A DNA stretch of 64,000 nt from Ktedonobacterales bacterium (GCA_036557285.1 DATBHW010000060.1:62001-126000); one strand, 5' to 3'; shown: positions 26,051 to 35,336, counted from the stretch's first letter. Notes: generated from the letters alone by a model not told the origin. Numbers and translations are program-made.

Positions 26051-27049
26051 CTAGTCGTCGCTCTCCTCGTCCTCCTCCTCACCCTCAAACTCTTCCCAAT
26101 TGCGTCCGGTATAGTGCATGAAGACATCATGCAAACTGGCCGGACCATCCCTGCCCTGCAACACGCCTACCTGCCGCTTGAGCGCATTTGGCGTATCCAT
26201 TGCCACAATGCGCCCGCCATCAATGATGGCAATCCGGTCACAGAGGGCGTCCGCCTCGTCCATGTCATGTGTCGTCAGCAGGATCGTTGCATCGTGTGTA
26301 TCGCGCAGTTCGCGCACAAAATCCTGTACATCCGCTTTAGAGCGCGGGTCCAGGCCGGTAGTTGGCTCATCCAACAGGAGCAGCACTGGCGCGGTTAGAA
26401 AGGCTCGCGCAATCGCTACCTTCTGCTGCATGCCCCGCGACATATTCTCCAACCCTTGTGAGATGCGATCAGGCTTGATGCCCAACCGAATCAGAATCTC
26501 GTAAATCTCTTTACGCGCCTGTGGGCCAGGCATGCCATACAAGCGAGCCGCGTAGATCAGGTTCTCATAGGGGCTAAGCTTCTTAAAAAACGCCGCATCA
26601 ACGCTCACCCGATTGATCAGCCGCTGCACCCTGCGCTCATCCTTCTCGACATCGTAGCCAAAGATGCGCGTGGTCCCCTCGTCAGGAACGAGCAGCGTTG
26701 AAATCAGACGGATCAAGGTTGATTTCCCCGATCCATTCGAGCCAAGAATGCCGAAAATCTCGCGGCGCTTCACCGTCAGCGTCACATTGTCCACCGCTCG
26801 CACTACTCGTCCAGCGCTTTTGCCATTTTTACCGTGCTGCTGTCCCGGTCTCAGCGCCCACAGCCGGGAAGCCAGCGACCGCTGCTTGTAGAAGCGTTTG
26901 GAAACATGCGAGACCACCAACGCATCTTCCTGCAACAGTTCGGGGGTAATCTCGATCATGCCTCGCCACTGCGCTGGCTCCTGCTCGGAGCCATATCTGG
27001 CCGGGTCTATCTCTAATGCGTCAAGCTGCGCTGAACTTTGGCTAACCAT
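26051..27049 (-). CDS. ABC transporter ATP-binding protein (first gene of operon)
   Basis: 332-residue ATPase of an ABC-2 exporter. Walker A is GILGSNGSGKSTLIRLI, the signature is a variant, MSRGMQQKVAIARAF, Walker B is LLLLDEPTTGLD, and the switch is TTHDMDEADALCDR. About 85 residues precede the core domain, and the tail is very acidic (EGEEEDEESDD). GGGAGGT lies before ATG 27049. It opens a six-gene minus-strand operon with two ATPases and three permeases. A perfect palindrome at 27201 is placed like an operator upstream. Its substrate cannot be told. Confidence 0.85.
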   Translation of the reverse strand: MVSQSSAQLDALEIDPARYGSEQEPAQWRGMIEITPELLQEDALVVSHVSKRFYKQRSLASRLWALRPGQQHGKNGKSAGRVVRAVDNVTLTVKRREIFGILGSNGSGKSTLIRLISTLLVPDEGTTRIFGYDVEKDERRVQRLINRVSVDAAFFKKLSPYENLIYAARLYGMPGPQARKEIYEILIRLGIKPDRISQGLENMSRGMQQKVAIARAFLTAPVLLLLDEPTTGLDPRSKADVQDFVRELRDTHDATILLTTHDMDEADALCDRIAIIDGGRIVAMDTPNALKRQVGVLQGRDGPASLHDVFMHYTGRNWEEFEGEEEDEESDD

Positions 27050-27200
27050 CGAACTCTACCTCCCGCCTTCCGCACCTTCGCGGTCAGGCAGACGCTCAAG
27101 AAAGAGCGGTACTAGAAACTACGTTCTTTTTGCCCCTTGCTATTCCGGTTGCAGGAGGCCCACACCCCACTCGCTCCCTTGTACCAACTATACTCAATGA

Positions 27201-27223
27201 TTCCTGACAGCCACTGTCAGGAA
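27201..27223. promoter_or_regulatory. Perfect 10-bp palindrome, candidate operator
   Basis: TTCCTGACAG and CTGTCAGGAA surround a 3-base centre, 150 bases before the first gene of the exporter operon. A TATAGT lies just downstream on the minus strand (27189-27194) with a weak -35 near the palindrome, so a repressor bound here would block it. The 27050-27619 gap otherwise shows no gene; 27400-27480 is strikingly AT-rich. Confidence 0.5.
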
Positions 27224-27619
27224 AGCGACGCCGTTGCCCAGTTCACGCTCATGACCATCCTCCTGCTGTACCTGTACCATCCAATGTCTCTGCTGTGAAT
27301 GTCCTTTGGGACAGGCTTACCACTGGCTTTTCGCCGTACACGCGCTACGATTCACCACTATTGTACCAGAGATACGTTACAAAAGCAAGGGCAGCATTAT
27401 TTTTAATTTATTTATGATGCTGTAGACAATCTATTAAATATAGATATTTTTGGCGCAATCAAGAGCATAAATCGCCACATTGTGGCATCTTTTGGCGCGA
27501 ACTCCAGATAGGGCAGAGAGATGCAGAGCACCAGAAGTATCTTGCAGAGGCAAAAAAAACCGTCGGCACTGCATCTTTCGCGTGCCCACGGTCGGGAGCT
27601 TACTGTTTAGCTCAACAAG

Positions 27620-27766
27620 TCAGGGCTTATATGAGCAAGCTGCCAGAGAGATGGGCGCGCGACGGCCAGCAAGGCCCCCGCCGCTGTGGACGTTCAACGC
27701 CCCAGCGCAGGGCACAAAGGCGCGCGGTCGCAGCGTGATGCTGCGGGGTTGATCATCTCGTTGCAT
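27620..27766 (-). CDS. Possible small protein of 48 residues
   Basis: Short frame starting MQRDDQPRSI, with no recognised family, ending ISLAACSYKP. Support comes from its front end. A near-consensus promoter lies 31-60 bases upstream (TTGACT, 18 bases, TATACT), and AAAGGAG lies 7-8 bases before the ATG. The composition (Ala, Arg, Pro, Gly) is not strongly protein-like, so it may be a leader peptide for the exporter operon about 570 bases further on. It could also be simply a small RNA that looks translated. No neighbour overlaps it. Confidence 0.4.
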   Translation of the reverse strand: MQRDDQPRSITLRPRAFVPCAGALNVHSGGGLAGRRAPISLAACSYKP

Positions 27767-27796
27767 GTGCCCATCTCCTTTCGTAAAGTCATTGCA

Positions 27797-27826
27797 AGTA
27801 TAAGGCATACAACCAGGAAAAGTCAA
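27797..27826 (-). promoter_or_regulatory. Consensus promoter
   Basis: On the minus strand TTGACT and TATACT are separated by 18 bases. The start of a 48-codon frame with a good ribosome site lies 31 bases beyond the -10. Confidence 0.7.
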
Positions 27827-27844
27827 GAGGGGTAGGAAGCAATT

Positions 27845-27883
27845 TTTGCCAGGAAAGCGCGGATTGCGCGCTTTCCTGGCAAA
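27845..27883 (-). terminator. Terminator hairpin after the transglutaminase gene
   Basis: TTTGCCAGGAAAGCGC and GCGCTTTCCTGGCAAA give a perfect 16-bp stem with a 7-base loop, starting four bases after the stop of the gene at 27887. The U tract is lacking on the minus strand. Confidence 0.65.
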
Positions 27884-27886
27884 CGC

Positions 27887-30247
27887 TTATTTCACTCTTC
27901 TGTGGCGACGTTCCTGGAGCAGGCGCGCCCAGACCAGGGGGTTCAATGAGGGCCGACGCATCACCGCGCGCACCAGACTTCCCCGCAGACGGCGCCAGAG
28001 TTGGCGCAGTTCCGCCAGCACACCCGATTCCGCATCAGCCGCTCCCCAGCGATCCTGCACGTACAATTCGCTCAGACGCTGGAGCGATTCGGATTGGACC
28101 GGCAAGTGCTGCTGCAACCCGTCCATGTATTCAAAGGGGGTTTGTGTGGGTTTCGGTTTGAGTCCGGCCCAGCCTGCCAGCAGCGTCACCCGCCCAAATG
28201 TTTGCGCCACCGGACTCATTCCCCGGAACAGCCGACGCCACCAGATTGCCGTTGCGCCGAACAGCAGGATAAGTACCGCCAGCATTCCACTGGCCCCCAG
28301 GAGCAAACGCATGCGCAGATCAGCCGCCTGCGCCTGCGCCGAGCCTGAGTCTAATCCGCTGTTGGGGTCGATCCCCACCCTGGGTGTTGGCTTTGATACA
28401 GGGGTCTGGTCCTGCCCAGGCGTTTCGGTACCGGTGGGTGTCACGCTGGGAAGCGGGCGAATCACGGACGAGAAGCCTGTCGAGGGTTCGAAGTTAACCC
28501 AGCCATACTTGGGAAAATAGATTTGCGCCCAGGTATGGGCGTCAGTACCCCTGACGACCCAGCGCCCGCTGTCCTGATCAAATGTACCGTTGGTATACCC
28601 TGAGGCCACCCGCGCAGGTATATTCAGCATGCGCGCCAACATCACCATCGCGCTGGCAAAATAGGTACAGAATCCTTTCTTTGACTGAGTGAGGAACCAG
28701 GCGACCACATCTTGATTGCCGGGAGGATCGGGATTATGCTGGCTATATTGATAGCCAGAGCGCAGATGGTTCTCTATCGCCTGGACCATATCGTACATAT
28801 TCGTTTTCCCGCTTGTCCAATCCAGCGCCAACTGACGTATTTGCTGGTCAGATTGCAGGTCGAGGGGAACCTGAGTATAGCGCGTCAGCAGGTCCGGCGG
28901 ATAAAAGAAATCGCCCCCTCCCTGAGCATCGGCAGGCAGCGGAACCTGACGCAGCGTATTCTCATCAGCCAAAGAGACAAAGGATGTGGCCGTATAGTTC
29001 TGTCCTCCAACCAACGGCCCGCGAGCGAAATAGGAGGTGAAGCCGCTCACATCCCTCGTCGTTCCCACCGGCACACTGAAGGAGGACGGGTCTGCCGCCG
29101 CGAAGATGAACTGGTTGGGGTTTCCTGACGGGGGGTTGACCAGATGGATATTCTGGTCAACGGGCACGTAGAGGGTTTTATCCACCCCTAAACTCTGCTT
29201 TGCGTCGAAGTTTCTGGTGGTGGTCCCCGTCACATGCCAGACCTGCCCATCGAAAAAATCTTGCGTCACGGCAATCAAGTATTGTCCTGAACTCTGGGTG
29301 GTATAGGTCAATATCACCGTATTGGGGAGATCAACGTTTCCGGTCAGCCGCAGTTGGTTGCTAAAATAGGCGCTGGAGCCAGGACCGCCGCGCACTTGAA
29401 ACAGCCGTTCCCAGAGCTGCTGAGCCGAAACCCAGGGGTTGCTCGCACTGCTCCAGAAATTGGCTACCGATGTATTTTGCCCCGCTGTGGGCAAGATCCA
29501 GCCAAAGACCAGAATACCAACCGAGAAGAGCATGCCGGCCACCATAAAATCCCAGCCCAGATCGGCGGTGTAGCGCAGCGAGCGACGCCGCCATTGGCGA
29601 TAGGCTTCGCTTAAATTAAAGCGCACCAGCAGCAGCAGCCCGGCGAGCAAGAAAATCGTCAGATAGATCAGGTCGCCGTTCGCATAGGACAGATTGATCA
29701 GCAAGACGATAGCAGTCGCCAGCGTCACCAGCCAGGGGCGGCGGGTGCGGGCCACCAGCCAGACACTGACATAGGCCAGAATGAAGCTCAGCACCGCCAG
29801 GAAGAGCAGGAACATCACATCATCATTGGTATCAGTATTGGGGGTAACAGCCTTCCTCAGCCAGATGATAAAATGCTCCCAGAGGCTGCCAATAGTGCCA
29901 TGATAAGCCACTGCCGTCGCCCAAAAGGCGAGTAAGAAGCCCGCCGCCATCATGATCGCGTGCATCAGCAAGCGCGATAGTTTGTGCTGTTTGGCGGCAA
30001 TGAATCCCAGCGCCAGACCGGCTCCGGTGGTCCAGGTCAGAATCTGCAACCCGTTCACCCAATTCACCGTCTGAATACTCCAGACGGCGCTGTAGATCAC
30101 GAACCCCAGGAAAATGAACGTGGCCCAGCCTTCCTCTGGCCGAAGCGGTATTTTGCGCCATCCTGGAAAGAGTGAAGGGCGGTCTGGCTGAGGCGGCAAC
30201 GCCTCTTGTTTATCTTCTTGCTTGCTTTCTTGCATGGTGGCCTGCAT
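27887..30247 (-). CDS. TgpA-like transglutaminase-domain membrane protein
   Basis: 786-residue membrane protein. Residues about 40-260 form several helices (the DUF3488/TgpA_N part), followed by an extracellular region with the transglutaminase-like fold. Catalytic Cys is in GFCTYFASAMVMLARMLNIPARVASGY and His in TDAHTWAQIYFPKYGW; the third acid appears as NFEPST. Another helix (about 655-680) and a cytoplasmic C-terminal DUF4129-like tail follow. Such proteins follow moxR and DUF58 genes in many bacteria and are thought to act on cell-surface proteins. GAGGAG lies before ATG 30247. The substrate is unknown. Confidence 0.85.
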   Translation of the reverse strand: MQATMQESKQEDKQEALPPQPDRPSLFPGWRKIPLRPEEGWATFIFLGFVIYSAVWSIQTVNWVNGLQILTWTTGAGLALGFIAAKQHKLSRLLMHAIMMAAGFLLAFWATAVAYHGTIGSLWEHFIIWLRKAVTPNTDTNDDVMFLLFLAVLSFILAYVSVWLVARTRRPWLVTLATAIVLLINLSYANGDLIYLTIFLLAGLLLLVRFNLSEAYRQWRRRSLRYTADLGWDFMVAGMLFSVGILVFGWILPTAGQNTSVANFWSSASNPWVSAQQLWERLFQVRGGPGSSAYFSNQLRLTGNVDLPNTVILTYTTQSSGQYLIAVTQDFFDGQVWHVTGTTTRNFDAKQSLGVDKTLYVPVDQNIHLVNPPSGNPNQFIFAAADPSSFSVPVGTTRDVSGFTSYFARGPLVGGQNYTATSFVSLADENTLRQVPLPADAQGGGDFFYPPDLLTRYTQVPLDLQSDQQIRQLALDWTSGKTNMYDMVQAIENHLRSGYQYSQHNPDPPGNQDVVAWFLTQSKKGFCTYFASAMVMLARMLNIPARVASGYTNGTFDQDSGRWVVRGTDAHTWAQIYFPKYGWVNFEPSTGFSSVIRPLPSVTPTGTETPGQDQTPVSKPTPRVGIDPNSGLDSGSAQAQAADLRMRLLLGASGMLAVLILLFGATAIWWRRLFRGMSPVAQTFGRVTLLAGWAGLKPKPTQTPFEYMDGLQQHLPVQSESLQRLSELYVQDRWGAADAESGVLAELRQLWRRLRGSLVRAVMRRPSLNPLVWARLLQERRHRRVK

Positions 30248-30511
30248 GGCACACTCCTCGCGGGCAGAAAACAGATACTCTGCCAGCCTGGCTTTCTAAA
30301 CCACTGCGCTCAACGATGGCTTTTTTGCTTATTTTCTGTCCAGGAAGCCAACCTGGCTACCTTAAATACGTAAGAGCGAGCGATACCCTGCTCTCTTCTA
30401 TAAAGACGCCTGGCCTGGCTGAATTGTTCATCTCTTTTCAAGCAAAGACCTTGCTCTATGCATATCCTATGGCTGTACGCATGATGGCAGCAAGGCGCCA
30501 TCATGTTCTGG

Positions 30512-31705
30512 TTAGCCAATTGGCCCCCGTTCCAGTACACGCAGCAACGGGTCGCCCCGATTCACCACCAGCGTCGGCACCCCCAGGTCAATCAAGCTAT
30601 TGAGGGCGCGCGTGCTGCTGGGCAAATGATCGAAGGTACTGGGGTCAATAGACACCACCGCTGTTTTCACGCCGCGGCGCTGCAAGTGACGCAAGCCGAC
30701 CTGCCAGTCCTCTTGCCAGGAAGGGGTGATGACAATCGCCATCGTGTTGCGAGCAAAATGAAGGCCATCCAGCGCCAGAGCTTCTGCAAGCGATGGGCCA
30801 CTCCCGGCATGCACCAGCGCCAGCACTTCCAGGAGACGATCAATCTGTCGATCCCCGCGATCCAGCGCGACAAACTCGCGGCGGCCTGAGTTCACCACCA
30901 GGCCAACCGAAATGTCCTGGCGCAGCAGATAAGCGGCAAGCGTCGCGGCAATCGTGACCCCATATTCTTCCGTCGAGCTATCGCCCTGGCCTGCCTGCAC
31001 ACCCTCGTTCAGATCGAGAAAAATCCAGGCGTCAAGCGTGGGGTCTAATTCGTACTCCCGCACCATCAGCGTACCTATGCGGGCAGTGGAGGGCCAGTGA
31101 ATATGATTGACGCTATCGCCAGGAACATACTCACGAATAGAGGCGGCGTTCGTCGTTGTTTGCAGGGAACGCTGCGAGCCGCGCCCACGACCAGGGATGC
31201 CGCCAGGGAACAGGGTAAACTGTGAAAGCGGCAAGACCACCGGCAGGACGACGAGCGAACGCTCCGCCCAGAGGGGCAGATTCCGGCGAAACAGGCCCAG
31301 CGGATCACCAGTTGTAGCGATGGCCGGACCAAGCGTGTATTTGCCCCGGCGGCGGCAGAGCGTGCGCGACTTCCAGGCAACCCGCCGCCTTCCCCCCAGG
31401 CTGGCGACATACCCCGCGTGATGGCCGGGCAGCGTCGAGTTATCCGCCACCTGCACCCAGAGTTTGGGGAACCAATGGTGGTTTTCCAACACCAGGCGCT
31501 CTTCAAGAATCTCGCCTGCCTGCACCCGCCCGCTGGGCGAGCCGCGCGAAAAGCGCAGCCCTTTCACGCTCAGGACTGTCCAGAAATAGGAGACAACCAC
31601 CATCAACACCAGCACATACATCACCACATAAAGGGGATGCCAGCCGGTGGCAAGGGCCAAAAAGGCCATGAACAGCGCAAGGAGAATCGCCTGCCAGGGG
31701 CGCAT
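30512..31705 (-). CDS. DUF58 domain protein
   Basis: 397 residues: two N-terminal membrane helices (about 5-45), an immunoglobulin-like region (about 60-150) and the DUF58 core near RREYVPGDSVNHIHWPSTARIGTLMVREYE (about 185). A VWA-like fold follows, with IFLDLNEG as its metal-binding-like strand. DUF58 proteins accompany MoxR ATPases and probably act as their membrane-bound client or partner. Its ATG is two bases after the stop of the moxR gene, so they are translationally coupled. A 264-base gap with no recognised feature separates it from the transglutaminase gene. Confidence 0.85.
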   Translation of the reverse strand: MRPWQAILLALFMAFLALATGWHPLYVVMYVLVLMVVVSYFWTVLSVKGLRFSRGSPSGRVQAGEILEERLVLENHHWFPKLWVQVADNSTLPGHHAGYVASLGGRRRVAWKSRTLCRRRGKYTLGPAIATTGDPLGLFRRNLPLWAERSLVVLPVVLPLSQFTLFPGGIPGRGRGSQRSLQTTTNAASIREYVPGDSVNHIHWPSTARIGTLMVREYELDPTLDAWIFLDLNEGVQAGQGDSSTEEYGVTIAATLAAYLLRQDISVGLVVNSGRREFVALDRGDRQIDRLLEVLALVHAGSGPSLAEALALDGLHFARNTMAIVITPSWQEDWQVGLRHLQRRGVKTAVVSIDPSTFDHLPSSTRALNSLIDLGVPTLVVNRGDPLLRVLERGPIG

Positions 31706-31707
31706 AG

Positions 31708-32694
31708 TTAGCGCCTCCCTACCCAGGCTTTGGGCACCGGCACACTCTCAAGGATCTCGTCAAGGACCGCGCTGGCTGTCACGCTGCGCACCCGGGCCGC
31801 AGGAGCAACAATAATACGATGCGTCAGCGTCGCCTTGACCAGCGCCTTCACGTCGTCGGGAATCACATACTCCCGGCCCCGCAGCGCCGCCAGCGCCTGA
31901 GAGGTGCGGAAAAGCGCCAGCGAGCCTCGCGGGCTGACACCGAGATAGACATCCTGATGATGGCGCGTTGCCTGGGCAATAGCGACGACATACTCTCGAA
32001 TAGAAGAATCCGCGTGAATCTCGCGGATCTGCGCCTGAATATCCTGAAGCTCTTCAGCCCCAATCACCTGCCCAATATTTTCCAGCGGGTGCTGGCGCTG
32101 TTGGCGATCAAGAATGCTGACCTCATCCGTCAGGCCAGGATACCCCAGGCTGATATTCATCATGAACCGATCAAGCTGGGCCTCTGGCAGCGGAAAGGTA
32201 CCTTCATACTCAATCGGGTTCTGCGTCGCCATTACAATAAAGGGCTGAGGTAAGAGATAGGTATCACCATCAACGGTGATCTGGCTTTCTTCCATGGCCT
32301 CCAGCAAGGCCGATTGGGTCTTGGGGGTGGCGCGGTTCACCTCATCGGCCAGCACGAACTGGCTCATGATTGGACCAGCCCGAAACTCAAAGTTGCTCGT
32401 CTTCTGGTTGTAAATGGACACGCCGGTCACGTCGCGCGGCATCAGGTCGGGAGTAAACTGAATCCGCTTAAAAGTACAGCCGATGGATTTTGCGATAGCC
32501 TTGGTCAAGACGGTTTTCCCCACCCCTGGGACATCCTCAATTAACACGTGACCCCGGCACAAAACAGAAATCAAGGTCAGCCGCACGGCATCGCCCTTCC
32601 CGATGATGACCTGCTCAACGTTTGCCGTAATCCGTTGAGCAACCTCGGCGATTTGTTGCACCGTTTGCTGCACTGTGCGATCCTCAACTCTCAC
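31708..32694 (-). CDS. MoxR-family AAA+ ATPase
   Basis: 328-residue AAA+ ATPase that acts as a chaperone assembling or activating a membrane-bound complex. Walker A GVGKT (about 57-62), the FKRIQFTPDLMPRDVTG stretch, Walker B with FVLADEVNRATPKTQSALLEAMEE and sensor 1 MATQNPIEYEGTFPLPEAQLDRF are all typical MoxR. It is the first of a three-gene operon with DUF58 and a transglutaminase-like protein, the widespread moxR-DUF58-tgpA set. The 600-base gap upstream (32695-33293) carries no gene apart from the MITE-like element. Confidence 0.92.
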   Translation of the reverse strand: MRVEDRTVQQTVQQIAEVAQRITANVEQVIIGKGDAVRLTLISVLCRGHVLIEDVPGVGKTVLTKAIAKSIGCTFKRIQFTPDLMPRDVTGVSIYNQKTSNFEFRAGPIMSQFVLADEVNRATPKTQSALLEAMEESQITVDGDTYLLPQPFIVMATQNPIEYEGTFPLPEAQLDRFMMNISLGYPGLTDEVSILDRQQRQHPLENIGQVIGAEELQDIQAQIREIHADSSIREYVVAIAQATRHHQDVYLGVSPRGSLALFRTSQALAALRGREYVIPDDVKALVKATLTHRIIVAPAARVRSVTASAVLDEILESVPVPKAWVGRR

Positions 32695-33027
32695 AAGCTT
32701 TCCTCAATTGTTGAAAGGCCATAACGAGACAGACAAGAGAGGAAAAGAGACGAAATTGCTCTGCTCATCATAGCGACGACCAATTCAGCAAGCTCCCCTG
32801 CAAAGTCTACTCATATGGGCAAAAAGTATTCCAAGGGGGTCTGGTTAAAATTACTACGCTACGAGGATGCGCAATTTCACACTATCAGGCGGGCGGAGTC
32901 ACATTGCCCCTCATCAACCTCCCTGTTGATAGAAAGGAAGCCTCACGGCTGAGATTGTAACATCCTTCCTTATAGCTGGTCAAGAGGATACAAGGCGAGG
33001 GGTTCCACCAATGATCGGGGGTCACTT

Positions 33028-33131
33028 GTAGCGCCGCCTTCCAGGCGGCCACCGCTGCGCCAGGGCGAGCGTTTGCCCTCCAGGCCAGCGGACCAGCAGG
33101 CCAACGCTGGCCGCCAAGATGGCGGCGCTAC
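33028..33131. mobile_element. 104-bp MITE/REP-like palindromic element
   Basis: A GC-rich stretch between genes ends in GTAGCGCCGCC and GGCGGCGCTAC. The outer 23 bases pair with only a few mismatches (GGCGGCC against GGCCGCC), and further inverted matches lie inside. It carries no open frame. The shape fits a non-autonomous miniature transposon or a REP-like element. No target-site duplication is evident at its edges. Confidence 0.6.
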
Positions 33132-33293
33132 CAGTAACACGCCTCGCTTGCCAACACCTCAGATTTGGGAGAACCAAGGCGAGGCAGCGGAGAAAGTGCT
33201 TTGTCCCCTGCGCTTGCCCCTTCTATCATACCTATACGCAGAGGGCAACAGAGGAAAAGAACTTTTGGCTTGCCGCCTGTCTCTTCAGCGACA

Positions 33294-35030
33294 TCAGAGC
33301 GCCAGCCGCGAACGGTGGTGGAGGAGATAGAGCATCATCGCCTGCTTGTAATCTTCCATCGTCGCTTGCTTTGTCGAGGTCACACGATAGCACAACGTCA
33401 CGAGAGATTCGATCACCTGAAGCTCGGCTTCTTCCAGCGCAGCCGTTCGGCGCAGTTCGGCCACCAGTTCAGGGGCGTCACGCCCGGCAAGATCAATCTG
33501 ATGGCTCACGGCAGCCATCTTGACCCAGGTAGAGATTTGATGCTGAAGCTGCGCAAAGATCATCACGTCTCCATCCGTCATCCCCCTTGCTGCCTCTACT
33601 GGCGCTCCCTGTTCCTGGGCATCCAGGGGGGCAGAGCCGCCGCGCTGACCAGAAAGAGGCTCGCTTGCCCAGGAGACCTCCGATGCCTCCTGAGCAGCGC
33701 CCAGTGCGCCGCTTTGCTTTTGCGCTGTGGCCCCGGAACGGCTTCTATCTGCTGACTCTTCCGGGCCAGCGGTTGGCTGTGGGTTGGCTGTCCATTCCAA
33801 TTTTTCCCGCGCAGCAATCCGATTGGTCAGCGCAGTAAACAGGGCATCAACCTCTTCATCCGTCTCGCCAGGAGGCAGGGAAGCTGGAGCTTCAGCCTGC
33901 TGAGAGGCCGACGTGAGATCAAGACTGGCCGAGCGCGAATCGCGCAAGTAATCGCCATATAACTCTGCCAGATCGGGCGGCAGGTCAGGCAAGTGCGGAA
34001 CCGCAAAGGATTCGGGCAAATCAGAAAGATCAAGCAGAGGTTGGTCAGAGCTGGCTGCATCAGCAGAGGCGGCTGGCTGAGAACTCATTGCTGGCTGAGG
34101 GGCTGGGGTTGGCTGGACTGGCGGAGGTGGAGGTGCTTCCCGCTCGATTGGCGCGCTTTCAGGTGGCATTGCCGAAGGGATCTCAAATGACCTATCAACC
34201 GGGCGACTGATCGTGGGCAAGCGACTCGGCCCCGGAAACAGATTTCGAGCGCCTGGCTCGCGCTCCATCACTGGCGATGGACGCAGAGTCTGTTCTTCTA
34301 GCCCATTGCGCGAGCCATTGTCGGCATCGTGGCCCAATGTGGCACGAGAGGTAGCTGCTGAAGTCCCGTTGGTTGATCCAGCCGGAGCCAGGCGGCGTTC
34401 AGGGTCCACAGGGGTTAGCACTCTGGTAGGATAGGCGCTAATGTCTATCAGCGCCGCCTCATGAGGGCGTGTCCCGCCAGCGACAGCGTTCGCGGCTCTC
34501 TGGCCGCCAGTACTGCGAAGATAGACCAGCGTTGTCTGAAGCACCTGGGTTGATTTTTCAATCTGTTCCCAGGTGATTTCCCGGAACCCCTCGCTGATCG
34601 CTCGCCACGATTCTACCAGACGCGCGCGCCCAAAGGCGCTGGCATCATCCACAGCCAGATAATCCATCAAGCCCCGCGCCACACTTACAGCAAGCAGAGG
34701 CACGCGCGCCCGCGCCGCAGCCACCTGGCGCGTAGAAGCTGTTGCCATCAGCGCACGATTCATATCAATATAGCGCAGAAAGACCCGCTCGACAAAACGC
34801 CGGAACTCCATTGACGACGCATCCACAGCAGCAAGCGGGCCAAAGTTCACACTGTTGATATACGCCCAGACCTCCTGGCGCTTGCGCCGGTCTACTGGCC
34901 GTGTGCGCAGCATATTCAGCCGGTAATCGAGAAAGGCCGGGTAGCAGAAATTGGTAATAATGACCTCAGCCAGTTCGCTCTTCAAACGCTCAACCTGACG
35001 GGAAGTCAGGTGTCCCAAAGAGCCTCCCAT
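33294..35030 (-). CDS. Unknown 578-residue protein with disordered middle
   Basis: No family recognised. The N-terminal part (about 1-195) is helical and basic, with YINSVNFGPLAAVDASSMEFRRFVERVFLRYIDMNRAL. A long Pro/Ser/Ala-rich segment follows (about 200-480), with PPPPVQPTPAPQPAMSSQPA and acidic patches. The last 85 residues are again folded-looking and end LYLLHHRSRLAL. There is no signal peptide or membrane helix. ATG 35030 follows GAGAGGAGC; an upstream TTG exists. The gene stands alone between the moxR operon and a divergent glycosyltransferase. The layout of two conserved ends joined by a disordered linker suggests a scaffold or regulatory protein, which is inference only. Confidence 0.7.
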   Translation of the reverse strand: MGGSLGHLTSRQVERLKSELAEVIITNFCYPAFLDYRLNMLRTRPVDRRKRQEVWAYINSVNFGPLAAVDASSMEFRRFVERVFLRYIDMNRALMATASTRQVAAARARVPLLAVSVARGLMDYLAVDDASAFGRARLVESWRAISEGFREITWEQIEKSTQVLQTTLVYLRSTGGQRAANAVAGGTRPHEAALIDISAYPTRVLTPVDPERRLAPAGSTNGTSAATSRATLGHDADNGSRNGLEEQTLRPSPVMEREPGARNLFPGPSRLPTISRPVDRSFEIPSAMPPESAPIEREAPPPPPVQPTPAPQPAMSSQPAASADAASSDQPLLDLSDLPESFAVPHLPDLPPDLAELYGDYLRDSRSASLDLTSASQQAEAPASLPPGETDEEVDALFTALTNRIAAREKLEWTANPQPTAGPEESADRSRSGATAQKQSGALGAAQEASEVSWASEPLSGQRGGSAPLDAQEQGAPVEAARGMTDGDVMIFAQLQHQISTWVKMAAVSHQIDLAGRDAPELVAELRRTAALEEAELQVIESLVTLCYRVTSTKQATMEDYKQAMMLYLLHHRSRLAL

Positions 35031-35205
35031 CGTACTCGCTCCTCTCAACCGGCACAGACAGATATGATGTGCAAGTCAGCATCACACCTCTCTGCGTACA
35101 CAAGACCAGAGCCAGATATTCCTTACCTGCGGACCTGTGGCCCCCAAGAGTCTACCATGACATGCTTTGCCAGGCAATGGTCGAGCAGCAACCTGGCAGG
35201 GACTA

Positions 35206-35214
35206 TGCTATACT
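35206..35214 (+). promoter_or_regulatory. Extended -10 promoter for the glycosyltransferase gene
   Basis: TGCTATACT matches an extended -10, about 120 bases upstream of the gene at 35337. No good -35 is seen at 17 bases. It lies in the 306-base divergent gap 35031-35336, which shows nothing else. Confidence 0.4.
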
Positions 35215-35336
35215 ATTCAAATCACACCCATTATGCGCCACTTGAAAACCTCCAGGCGCCGTCCTAGCAGAAAAGTCCTATCCCTTTACCTATCAAGATT
35301 CTAGAGCCAGATTTTATAAGGGGAAGAAGGTCACCT

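Noticed and set aside
27480-27752. Plus-strand frame in the exporter gap
   Set aside because: Poor composition and no ribosome site. It overlaps the better-supported minus-strand mini-gene.
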